DNA of 64,000 bases, from NCBI GenBank assembly GCA_963706875.1, contig CAVPNW010000022.1:22727-86726 (forward strand), given 5' to 3'. How positions within the stretch are numbered: the first letter of the stretch is position 1; every line of letters begins with the position of its first letter. Of the stretch, positions 10,899 to 18,629 are shown piece by piece. A model generated the notes under the pieces. It saw only the letters and a program-made list of their open reading frames with translations, was not told the origin of the DNA and did no database searches. Source of the stretch: Prado023 sp963706875. Its GTDB lineage: Bacteria > Actinomycetota > Actinomycetes > S36-B12 > CAIYMF01. Made by a program: the position numbers and the translations under genes.

Positions 10899-12080
10899 GT
10901 GACCTTAGTCCCGAATCGCATCCCCCCCGATTTCCCGGTGGTGGGAGTCGTCGGAGGTGGACAACTGGCCCGGATGGCGCACCAGGCCGGCATCGCCCTG
11001 GGCATCCGGCTGCGGGTCCTGGCCGAGTCCGCTGACGACTCCGCAGCGCTCGCCGCGCCCGAGGTCGTGGTCGGCGACCACCGCGACCTCGACGCCCTGC
11101 GGGCCTTCGCCGCCGGCTGCGATGTGCTCACCTTCGACCACGAGCACGTCCCGACCGAGCACCTGCGGACGCTCGTGGCGGAGGGGGTCACCCTCTACCC
11201 CGGCCCGGACGCGCTCGTCCACGCCCAGGACAAGGGCGAGATGCGCCGCCGGCTGGACGCGATCGGGGTGCCCTGCCCGCCGTGGCTGCTGCTCCCGGCC
11301 GACCGGGCGGCGGCCGTTGAGGCGGTGGGGGCGTTCGCGGTCGAACATGGCTGGCCGGTCGTGCTCAAGTCGACCCGCGGCGGGTACGACGGCAAGGGCG
11401 TCTGGGTGGTGGCCGACGCCGCGCAGGCCGCCGAGGTCGAGGCCGCGCTGCCCGACGGCGTACGGCTGCTGGCCGAGCAGCATGTGCCGTTCACCCGCGA
11501 GCTCGCCGCGCTGGTGGCCCGCTCGCCGAGCGGCCAGGCCGTGGCGTACCCGGTCGTCGAGACCGTCCAGGTCGGCGGCGTCTGCCGCGAGGTGATCGCC
11601 CCCGCGCCGATCGCCGACGACCACGCCACCGCGGCTCAACAGGCGGCGCTGCGGATCGCTGAGGCGCTCGGGGTGGTCGGCGTCATGGCCGTCGAGCTGT
11701 TCGACACCCCCGCGGGTGTGCTGGTCAACGAGCTGGCCATGCGCCCGCACAACTCCGGCCACTGGACGATCGACGGCGCGGTGACCAGCCAGTTCGAGAA
11801 CCACCTGCGCGCCGTGCTCGACCTGCCGCTCGGCTCGCCGCGCGCGGTGGCGCCGGCGGCGGCGATGGCCAACGTGCTCGGCGGCGACCTGCCCGACCTC
11901 TACCCGGGCTTCCTGCACTGCATGGCGCGCGACCCTGGAGCGCGGATCCACGTGTACGGCAAGCAGGTGCGCCCCGGGCGCAAGGTCGGCCACGTGACCG
12001 TGGTGGGCGATGATCCGGTTGACTGCCTGGCGCGGGCTCGTCACGCGGCGGCCTATCTGGCGGGAGAGATCGATGAGTGA
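10899..12080 (+). CDS. purK: 5-(carboxyamino)imidazole ribonucleotide synthase
   Basis: ATP-grasp enzyme of purine synthesis that carboxylates AIR with bicarbonate to N5-CAIR, the substrate of PurE. The N-terminal nucleotide-binding fold starts VVGVVGGGQLARM. The ATP-grasp core has VLKSTRGGYDGKGV and the metal-binding end VNELAMRPHNSGH. At 393 residues from GTG 10899 the length is normal and the frame is intact. An in-frame GTG at 10866 is less likely because a -10-like TAGGCT lies just before 10899. The gene overlaps purE by 8 bases, so the two are probably translationally coupled. Confidence 0.95.
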   Translation: MTLVPNRIPPDFPVVGVVGGGQLARMAHQAGIALGIRLRVLAESADDSAALAAPEVVVGDHRDLDALRAFAAGCDVLTFDHEHVPTEHLRTLVAEGVTLYPGPDALVHAQDKGEMRRRLDAIGVPCPPWLLLPADRAAAVEAVGAFAVEHGWPVVLKSTRGGYDGKGVWVVADAAQAAEVEAALPDGVRLLAEQHVPFTRELAALVARSPSGQAVAYPVVETVQVGGVCREVIAPAPIADDHATAAQQAALRIAEALGVVGVMAVELFDTPAGVLVNELAMRPHNSGHWTIDGAVTSQFENHLRAVLDLPLGSPRAVAPAAAMANVLGGDLPDLYPGFLHCMARDPGARIHVYGKQVRPGRKVGHVTVVGDDPVDCLARARHAAAYLAGEIDE

Positions 12081-12596
12081 GCAGGTGCGGGTCGGCGTCG
12101 TGATGGGCAGCGACTCCGACTGGCCGGTCATGCAGGCGGCTGCCGAGGCGCTGGAGGAGTTCGGGGTCGCCCACGAGGTCGACGTCGTGTCGGCCCACCG
12201 GATGCCGCACCAGATGCTCGCGTACGGGGCCTCGGCCGTCGATCGCGGGCTGCAAGGTGATCATCGCGGGCGCGGGCGGGGCCGCCCACCTGCCGGGGAT
12301 GCTCGCCGCGGCCACGCCGCTGCCGGTGATCGGGGTGCCGGTGCCGCTGGCCCACCTCGACGGGCTCGACTCGCTGCTGTCGATCGTGCAGATGCCCGCC
12401 GGCGTCCCGGTGGCCACGGTGTCGGTCGGCGGGGCGCGCAACGCCGGCCTGCTGGCCGTGCGCATCTTGGCCTTGGCTGACCCGGACCTGCTCGCGGCGA
12501 TGGCGCGACTTCCAGGACGAGCTGCGCCACCAGGCCGAGGCCAAGGGCGCCGCCCTGCGCGCCCGCCGCGGCACCGCCACCGGCTTCTCCGCCTGA
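12073..12596 (+). CDS. purE: N5-carboxyaminoimidazole ribonucleotide mutase (frameshifted)
   Basis: Converts N5-CAIR to CAIR after PurK. The N-terminus has VGVVMGSDSDWPVM and the conserved SAHRMPHQM catalytic loop. The middle, in another frame, has IIAGAGGAAHLPGMLAAATP and GLDSLLSIVQMPAGVPVATV. The last part, in a third frame, has FQDELRHQAEAKG. Breaks are near 12240 and 12505. Each looks like a single-base indel, since the order and length (about 174 residues) are normal for class I PurE. Start ATG 12073 lies inside the end of purK. The enzyme is expected to be functional in the organism. Confidence 0.92.
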
Positions 12597-12630
12597 CACC
12601 CCGCCCCAACCTCAACGGTTGAGGCGGGGG

Positions 12631-12715
12631 TCACGCATTAGAACGTGTGTTTCGCCCCACACCGTTGGTGGACGGGTCGCACGTTAGGACGGGGGTATGG
12701 CCGCAAACGGTTGGT
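12631..12715. repeat. Degenerate tandem repeat between convergent genes
   Basis: Two imperfect copies of a unit of about 40 bases lie end to end (about 12631-12669 and 12678-12715). They share the framework TCxCxxTTAGxACG and ACCGTTGGT-like ends. The first copy contains TAGAACGTGTGTTTCG, which resembles an actinobacterial LexA box. The position, 3' of both purE and the CoA-binding gene, does not suit an operator. A short CCTCAA/TTGAGG stem at 12610-12624 precedes it and may terminate purE. Confidence 0.35.
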
Positions 12716-13110
12716 CACAGGCGGGGGAAGTCGATGGCGGGGCAGCGGTCCATGACGACGTCGAGGCCGGCGGCGCGGGCTCGGGCGGCCGCGGCCTCGT
12801 CGATGACGCCGAGCTGCAGCCAGACGGCCCGCGCGCCGATCGCGATCGCGTCGTCCACCACCGCCCCGGCCAGCGCGGAGCGGACGAAGACGTCCACCAC
12901 GTCGACGGGGTGCGGGATGTCGCGCAGGGAGGCGTACCCCCGCTGGCCGTGCACGGTCTCGGCGGCCGGGTGCACGGGCACGATCTGCTTGCCCTCGCCG
13001 ATCAGGAAGGCCGCCACGCCGTACGCGGCCCGGGCGCGGTTGTGGCTGAGCCCGACCACCGCCCACACCGCGGTCTCGTCGCGCAGCCTGCGGATGACCT
13101 CGTCGGACAT
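12715..13110 (-). CDS. CoA-binding domain protein (YccU-like)
   Basis: A 131-residue stand-alone Rossmann-type CoA-binding domain. VWAVVGLSHNRARAAYGVA is the nucleotide-binding strand-loop, IVPVHPAAETVHGQRGYASL is followed by VDVVDVFV, and the protein ends with AVWLQLGVIDEAA. Family members bind CoA, but their reaction is unknown. Start ATG 13110. It is divergent from the second acyl-CoA dehydrogenase across a 207-base spacer with a long inverted repeat, and convergent with purE. Confidence 0.85.
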   Translation of the reverse strand: MSDEVIRRLRDETAVWAVVGLSHNRARAAYGVAAFLIGEGKQIVPVHPAAETVHGQRGYASLRDIPHPVDVVDVFVRSALAGAVVDDAIAIGARAVWLQLGVIDEAAAARARAAGLDVVMDRCPAIDFPRL

Positions 13111-13138
13111 GCCCGCCAGCCTGCCGCACCCCCCGCCG

Positions 13139-13203
13139 CCGCAGAGTGTGACGTTCGCCGGGCGACACGCCGGCGGAGAGGCCGCCAACGTCGCACTCTG
13201 CGG
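13139..13203. repeat. 65-bp near-palindromic element in a divergent intergenic region
   Basis: Arms of 20 bases (13139-13158 and 13184-13203) match at 18 of 20 positions. A smaller inverted repeat (CGCCGG 13156-13161, CCGGCG 13170-13175) is nested inside. The left arm reads CCGCAGAGTGTGACGTTCGC. It lies between divergent gene starts, so it is not a terminator. It could be a mobile palindromic repeat or a two-site operator. Confidence 0.6.
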
Positions 13204-13317
13204 GACGGGGGCCGAGGGGACCTTCGGCCGGAATGGAACGGTGTTCCACGGCGGTAGGATTCGGCCGTCCGGCCGGCGTTCCGGCCGCGCCACCACGTGA
13301 CGGGAGTTGAGGCGACG

Positions 13318-14485
13318 GTGTCCGCAGAGCAGGGGTCCGCAGAGCAGTTGTACCGCCCGACCGAGGAGCACGAGATGCTGCGGGCCACGGTCCGCCAGCT
13401 CGCCGACGACAAGATCGCGCCGCGGGCCGCCGAGGTCGACGAGACCGCCGAGTTCCCCCACGACGTCTACGCCGCGCTGGTGGCCGCCGACCTGCACGCG
13501 ATCCACATCCCCGAGGAGTACGAGGGGATGGGCGGCGACGCGCTGGCCGCCTGCATCGTCATCGAGGAGGTCGCCCGCGCCTGCGCGTCGAGCTCGCTGA
13601 TCCCGGCCGTCAACAAGCTCGGCACGCTGCCGATCATGCTCAGCGGCTCGGCGGAGCTGAAGGCCAAGTACCTCCCGCCGGTCGCCCGCGGCGAGGCGAT
13701 GTTCTCGTACGCGCTGTCGGAGCCCGAGGCCGGCAGCGACGCGGCGGGCATGCGCACCCGCGCCGTGCTCGACGGCGACGCGTGGGTGCTCAACGGCGGC
13801 AAGCGCTGGATCACCAACGCCGGCGTCTCGCAGTACTACACGGTCATGGCGATGACCGAGCCCGACCAGGGGCGCGCGCGGCATCTCGGCGTTCGTGGTC
13901 GAGAAGGACGACGAGGGCTTCACCTTCGGCGCGCTCGAGAAGAAGCTCGGCATCAAGGGCTCGCCCACCCGCGAGCTGTACTTCGACAACTGCCGCATCC
14001 CCGCCGACCGGATCATCGGCGAGCCCGGCACCGGCTTCTCGACCGCGCTGCGCACCCTCGACCACACCCGCGTGACGATCGCGGCGCAGGCGCTCGGCAT
14101 CGCCCAGGGCGCGCTCGACTACGCCGTCGGGTACGTCAAGGAGCGCAAGCAGTTCGGCAAGGCCATCGCGGAGTTCCAGGGCCTGCAGTTCATGGTCGCC
14201 GACATGGCCATGAAGATCGAGGCCGCCCGGCAGATGACGTACGCCGCGGCCGGCAAGAGCCAGCGCGGCGACGCCGACCTCACCTTCGCGGGCGCGGCGG
14301 CCAAGTGCTTCGCCTCCGACATCGCGATGGAGGTCACCACCGACGCGGTGCAGCTGCTGGGCGGCTACGGCTACGTCAAGGACTACCCGGTCGAGCGGAT
14401 GATGCGCGACGCCAAGATCACCCAGATCTACGAGGGCACCAACCAGATCCAGCGCCTGGTGATGGCCCGCCAGATCCTGCGGTAG
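13318..14485 (+). CDS. Acyl-CoA dehydrogenase, FadE25-like position (frameshifted)
   Basis: FAD-dependent acyl-CoA dehydrogenase of about 390 residues. Landmarks are HIPEEYEGMGGD, YALSEPEAGSDAAGMRTRA, GGKRWITNAG, LGIKGSPTRELYFDNCRIPA, RKQFGKAIAEFQGLQFM, QLLGGYGYVKDYPVERMMRD and QIYEGTNQIQRLVMARQIL. A single frame change lies near 13870-13885, in a GC-rich CGCGCGCGG run. GTG 13318 was chosen because GAGG is 6 bases upstream; GTG 13297 is an in-frame alternative. The location just after purE matches fadE25 in mycobacteria. Confidence 0.9.
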
Positions 14486-14498
14486 CCCGCCGAGGAGG

Positions 14499-15476
14499 TC
14501 AGACCGACTCGTACGCCTGGCCGCGCGCGGTGAGCCGCTCGCGGCGGGCGGCGCGCTGGTCCTCGAAGCGGGTCGCCGCGGCGTCGAGCCCGGCCAGGAA
14601 CGCGACGAGCTCCTCGCGGGCGGCCTCGCCGTCGGCGTCCAGCCCCTCGAGGTCCATGACCCCCCAGGCGCGCAGCACCGGCGCGATCACGTCGTCGTGG
14701 TGGATGCGCAGGTCGTAGACGCCGGCCATCGCGATCTGCACCGACTTGCGGGTGAAGTCCTCGATGGTGTGCCCCGGCATCTGGAACGACTTCACCACCT
14801 CGGTGATCGCCCGCATCGCCTGGTTCGGCGCGAGCTCGAGGGTGGCCCCGAGCAGGTTGCGGTAGAAGAGCATGTGCAGGTTCTCGTCGAGGGCGATCCG
14901 GGCGAGCAGCTGCTCGCAGATCGGGTCGCCGGTGAGCTTGCCGGTGTTGCGGTGCGCGATGCGGGTGGCGAGCTCCTGGAACGAGACGTACGCCAGCGAG
15001 CGCAGCAGGTCGTTGTGGTTGTCGGACTCGAAGCCGACCCCCATGTGCGCCATCCGGGCCCGCTCGAGGGCGACCGGGTCGACGGCGCGGGTGGCGAGCA
15101 GGTAGTCGCGGATCGCGATCCCGTGCCGGCCCTCCTCCGCGGTCCAGCGGTGCACCCACGTGCCCCAGGCGCCGTCGCGGCCGAACGCGGTGGCGATCTC
15201 ATGGTGGTACGAGGGCAGGTTGTCCTCGGTGAGCAGGTTCACCACCAGGCTGGTGCGCGCGACCTCGGACATGCCGGACTGCGCGACGTCCCACGCCTCG
15301 CCGTCGAGGAGCCCGTCGAAGTCGCGGCCCTGGCTCCAGGGGACGTACTCGTGCGGGAACCACTCCTTGGCCACGCCGAGGTGGCGGTTGAGGTTGTCCT
15401 CGACCACCGGCTCGAGGTCGCGCAGCAGCGCGGTCTGGTCGATGCGCTGCTCGGCGCGATCGGCGGTGACGGTCAC
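14499..15476 (-). CDS. Acyl-ACP desaturase (DesA/stearoyl-ACP desaturase family)
   Basis: Soluble di-iron desaturase that introduces a double bond into acyl-ACP or acyl-CoA. Di-iron ligands are visible in two EXXH-type motifs: TAEEGRHGIAIRDYL (EEGRH) and IALDENLHMLFYR (DENLH). Additional Glu residues lie in LTEDNLPSYHHE and SFQELATRIAH. At about 325 residues the frame is intact. The start was set at GTG 15476, which has AGGAGG immediately upstream although only 3 bases away. An upstream in-frame codon at 15527 would run through a palindromic operator, so it is less likely. Confidence 0.9.
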   Translation of the reverse strand: MTVTADRAEQRIDQTALLRDLEPVVEDNLNRHLGVAKEWFPHEYVPWSQGRDFDGLLDGEAWDVAQSGMSEVARTSLVVNLLTEDNLPSYHHEIATAFGRDGAWGTWVHRWTAEEGRHGIAIRDYLLATRAVDPVALERARMAHMGVGFESDNHNDLLRSLAYVSFQELATRIAHRNTGKLTGDPICEQLLARIALDENLHMLFYRNLLGATLELAPNQAMRAITEVVKSFQMPGHTIEDFTRKSVQIAMAGVYDLRIHHDDVIAPVLRAWGVMDLEGLDADGEAAREELVAFLAGLDAAATRFEDQRAARRERLTARGQAYESV

Positions 15477-15490
15477 GGTCCTCCTGGAAC

Positions 15491-15510
15491 CTACGGTTGC
15501 GTAACCGTAG
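15491..15510. promoter_or_regulatory. Palindromic operator, TetR-type, for desaturase and/or thioesterase
   Basis: CTACGGTTGCGTAACCGTAG has perfect 8-base arms (CTACGGTT / AACCGTAG) around GCGT. It sits 14 bases upstream of the desaturase start and 49 bases upstream of the divergent thioesterase start. This size and symmetry are typical of TetR-family operators that control actinobacterial fatty-acid desaturases. No TetR gene is in the window, so the regulator would act in trans. Confidence 0.7.
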
Positions 15511-15559
15511 CGGGTGGCGCCGGTCACGTCGTCCCGCCGCGGCGCGCGATCATGGCCCC

Positions 15560-16096
15560 ATGGCGACCACCCCCGCGGCCGACGTCCCGCCGCCGAAGCC
15601 CACCTCGGCCTCCCGCACCACGCTCTCGCGGATCATGACGGGCACCCAGACGAACCTGCTCGGCACGATCCACGGCGGCGAGGTGATGAAGTTCGTCGAC
15701 GACGTCGCCGGCGCGGTGGCGGCCCGCCACTCGGGCGGCGCCGCGGTGACCGTCGCCATGGACGAGATGCTCTTCCTGATCCCGGTACGGGTCGGCGACC
15801 TGGTGCACGCCAAGGCGCAGGTCAACTGGACCGGCCGCACCTCGATGGAGATCGGGGTGCAGGTGCTGGCCGAGCGGTGGGACGACGCGAGCGTGCCGCC
15901 GGTCCGGGTGGCGACGGCGTACCTGGTGTTCGTGGGCGTCGGGGCCGATGGGGGGCCGCGCGCCATCCCGCAGGTGGCCCCCGAGACCGATCTCGACCAC
16001 CGGCGCTTCCACGAGGCCACCGTGCGGCGGGAGTACCGGCTGGCCCGTCGCGCCGCGATCCTGGCCTCCCGCGAGGTCGCCGTCGACGACCTGTGA
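15560..16096 (+). CDS. Acyl-CoA thioesterase, hotdog fold (YciA/BFIT-like)
   Basis: A 178-residue single hotdog domain. The signature N-T-L-G-TIHGGEVMKFVDDVAGAVAARH with the following AAVTVAMDEMLF strand is that of cytosolic acyl-CoA hydrolases; the aspartate of FVDDVAG is the expected catalytic acid. The start ATG 15560 was preferred over the upstream in-frame extension because homology begins after it. It is divergent from the desaturase and shares the palindromic operator region, which suggests joint lipid-responsive control. The 107 bases after the stop show nothing recognisable. Confidence 0.88.
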   Translation: MATTPAADVPPPKPTSASRTTLSRIMTGTQTNLLGTIHGGEVMKFVDDVAGAVAARHSGGAAVTVAMDEMLFLIPVRVGDLVHAKAQVNWTGRTSMEIGVQVLAERWDDASVPPVRVATAYLVFVGVGADGGPRAIPQVAPETDLDHRRFHEATVRREYRLARRAAILASREVAVDDL

Positions 16097-16203
16097 GCCC
16101 CGGGCCCTCCGCCCGACTGCCGCTGCTGGGCCGTCCGTCCCCCGCTGCGGCGAAAGCCACCCCAGCCGCCTCGGGGTGACCGCCCGGCCCTGCGCTGCGA
16201 GGG

Positions 16204-16874
16204 CTAGGGCAGGACGCGGGTGGCGCGCTCGGCGGCGGCCCGGCGGTCGACCGTCGCGGCGTCGGCGTCGAGGCAGACGACGAGCGATGCCGGCCGCGGC
16301 GTAGACGCCGACCGCGGTGTCGATGAGGGCGGCCAGGTCGTCCCGGCCGATCGAGAGGAGCACGCGGTCGCCGGGGGCGAGGCCGTCGAGCGGGATCGCC
16401 GGTTCCATCGAGCCGGCGCCGGCGTACGCGTCGCCGTGGCCGAGCACCTCGGCGGCGTAGTCGAGCACTCCGGGGGGAGGGGCCTCGAGGAGCCGGCCGT
16501 TGAGGGGGCGCAGCGCCAGGGCGATCCCCACGGGAGCGTCGGCGGCCAGCGCGACCTCATCCGGGCCGACGACGAGGACGTCGCAGTCAGGGCCGGCGGG
16601 TTCGCCGAGGACGACCGAGCAGCCGGTACGCCAGGCGGCGAGCGCCACGACGAGGGCCTGCCAGTGGGCGGGCAGCCGGATGCCCACGACGCCGGGGGAG
16701 CCCGAGCAGCTCCTCGTCGAGCAGGTTGGCGGTCTTGGCGACCCAGTTGTCGAGGGTGGTCGCCGAGAGCTCGACGCGCTCGCCGCCCGCCTCGTCGTAC
16801 CAGGTGAGCAGCGGTCCGGTGGGGTCGCGCCGCAGGGCGGGCTCGAGGAGCCGGCCGAGGGTCAGTTCACGCAC
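16204..16874 (-). CDS. TIGR03089 family protein (frameshifted)
   Basis: A conserved actinobacterial protein of unknown function that resembles an isolated N-terminal piece of AMP-binding enzymes. Recognisable segments are LGRLLEPALRRDPTGPLLTWYD, VGIRLPAHWQALVVALAAWRTG, VLVVGPDEVALAAD and a C-terminal SLVVCLDADAATVDRRAAAER. The frame shifts near 16700 and again near 16286. GTG 16874 lies within the end of the LCP gene (13-base overlap), so the two are translationally linked. The same pairing with an LCP gene occurs in mycobacteria (Rv3267-Rv3268), which supports the call. Confidence 0.75.
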
Positions 16875-18389
16875 GTGATCTGGTCGGCGGTCTTCGGCAC
16901 CGTGCTGGCGGGGGCGCTCGGGGAGGGCTTGGCCGGTGGCCGAGGCGCTGCCCGATGCGGGGCAGGGGCCGTGGCCTGGGCCGAGCCGAAGTCCGACCCG
17001 ACGTACAGGGTGACCGTGGTGACGGTCTCGTCGGGCACGAGCTTCGAGCCGGGGACTGCGGCGGCGAGGGTCTTGGCCTGCTTCTCCAGAGACGCCGGGT
17101 AGCGGACCTCGGACTCGGCCTGGCCGCTGACGGGCGCGTTGGCGGGCGCGCCGGAGACGGCGAAGCCGAGGGCGGCGAGGCTGTCGGCGGCCTTGCGGGC
17201 GAGCCCGGCGACCCCGGCGGCGTTGAGCACCTTGACGGTGACCTCGCCAGGCGGCAGCACCGCGTCGGCGACCGCGGGCGCCGCGGGCTCGCTGGGGTTG
17301 GTGAGGGCCTCGAGCGTGGCCGCGTCGTCGGCCTCGAGGGCCTTGAAGATGACCGCCAGCTGCTCCATGTCCGGCAGCAGGACGTCTCTGGCCGTCGACC
17401 TTCGTGGGCTTGGCGATGGGCGCGGTGAGGAAGCCCACCTGGCCGGCCCCGATCCCGCGCAGCTTGAGCGCGAGGTCCTTCATGTCCGAGACCGTCAGGG
17501 CGTCGTCCACGGACACCGACTGGGTCGCGGCGTCGAGCAGGTTGTTGAGGGTGACCGGGTTCAGCAGGGTGCCGGCGCTTTGGACCTGCTTCAGGGTGGC
17601 GGCGAGGAACGCCTGCTGGCGCTTGATCCGGTCCAGGTCGCCGGCGGGCAGGCCGTGGCGCTGGCGCACGAAGGCGAGCGCCTGGGCGCCGTTCAGCGTC
17701 TGCGTCCCGGCGACGCCCTTGAAGCCGGAGTACTTGTCGGAGATCTTCTTGTTCAGGCAGACCTCGACGCCGCCGACGGAGTCGACGATCCGCTGGAACC
17801 CGGCGAAGTCGACCTGGACGTAGTGGTCGACTGTCGCGCCGGTCAGCGCCTCGATGGTCTGGATGGTGAGTGCGGGCCCGCCGCGCTGGAACGCGACGTT
17901 GATGCGCTCCTTGGAGGACGCGTAGACCTTGCCCTTGGGGTCGGTGTAGGCGGGGATCGGCACGTAGAGGTCGCGCGGGAACGAGATGATCGTCGCCTTG
18001 GCGTTGCCGGGGGCGAGGTGCACCAGCAGCATCGAGTCGGAGCGCTGGCCCTCGACCTTCGCCTCGCCCTTGCCGGCCTGGAAGGCCGCGTTGCCCTCGC
18101 CGTCGCGGGAGTCCGAGCCGACGAGCAGGATGTTCTGCGCCTCGTCGGGGGCGGGCGGCTCCTTGCTGCCGTCGCCGGTGAGGATGCCGCCGATCCGGGT
18201 GATGTTGTTGTCGATCTTGTTCAGCCCCGCCCACGCGGCGCCGCTGGTGGCCAGCACGGCGACGGCGGCGACCCCGGCGATCAGCCGCGGCCAGCGGACG
18301 TGGCCCCGGGCCGCGGCCGGACGTCCGGAAGCCCGCGCGGGGCCGCGCGGGTTCAGCTCCGGGGGCAATCCGGGGGTGGCCGAGGTCAT
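16862..18389 (-). CDS. LytR-CpsA-Psr (LCP) family cell-wall glycopolymer ligase (frameshifted)
   Basis: Transfers polyprenyl-pyrophosphate-linked glycopolymer onto peptidoglycan outside the membrane. A short cytoplasmic N-terminus and one membrane anchor (LIAGVAAVAVLATSGAAWAG) precede the LCP domain, which has ILLVGSDSRDGEG, RSDSMLLVHLA, IISFPRDLYVPIP, LAFVRQRHG and DLDRIKRQQAFL; these include the pyrophosphate-binding arginines. A C-terminal LytR_C domain (VTVKVLNAAGVAGLARKAAD) follows. A frame break near 17390-17400 interrupts KPTKVDG. Start ATG 18389 has AGGAGG 8 bases upstream. It probably attaches the glycan made by the neighbouring island or arabinogalactan-like polymer. Confidence 0.9.
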
Positions 18390-18500
18390 GCGGGGTTCCT
18401 CCTGGGCGGCGCGTACGCGGGTGACCGCGTGGGTACGCGCTCTGCGCTCGGTGTGGGCGGGTGGTTCCGCAATGGGACGCCGCCGGTGATGGGGGGGTTC

Positions 18501-18516
18501 CCCCACCGCCAGCGGT
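18501..18516. other. Perfect 7-bp hairpin in the divergent LCP / membrane-protein spacer
   Basis: CCACCGCCAGCGGTGG is an exact inverted repeat with a 2-base centre, 112 bases upstream of the LCP start. It could be an operator half-site pair. A TACGAT at 18616-18621, 8 bases before the rightward ATG 18630, could be a -10 box for the membrane-protein gene. The rest of the 240-base spacer shows nothing else. Confidence 0.3.
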
Positions 18517-18629
18517 GGAAACAGGATACCCGCGTGACGCTCGACACCCCGGATTTGAGCGTGCGGGGGCCGGCGCCTGGCTCGCCGTAAGCGGGGCTGC
18601 GGGGGTCGGCCCGGATACGATCTCGGCCC

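Noticed and set aside
12641..12656. SOS (LexA) operator
   Set aside because: The match is imperfect (GTTT instead of GTTC) and the site lies between two gene ends, where an operator would have nothing to control.
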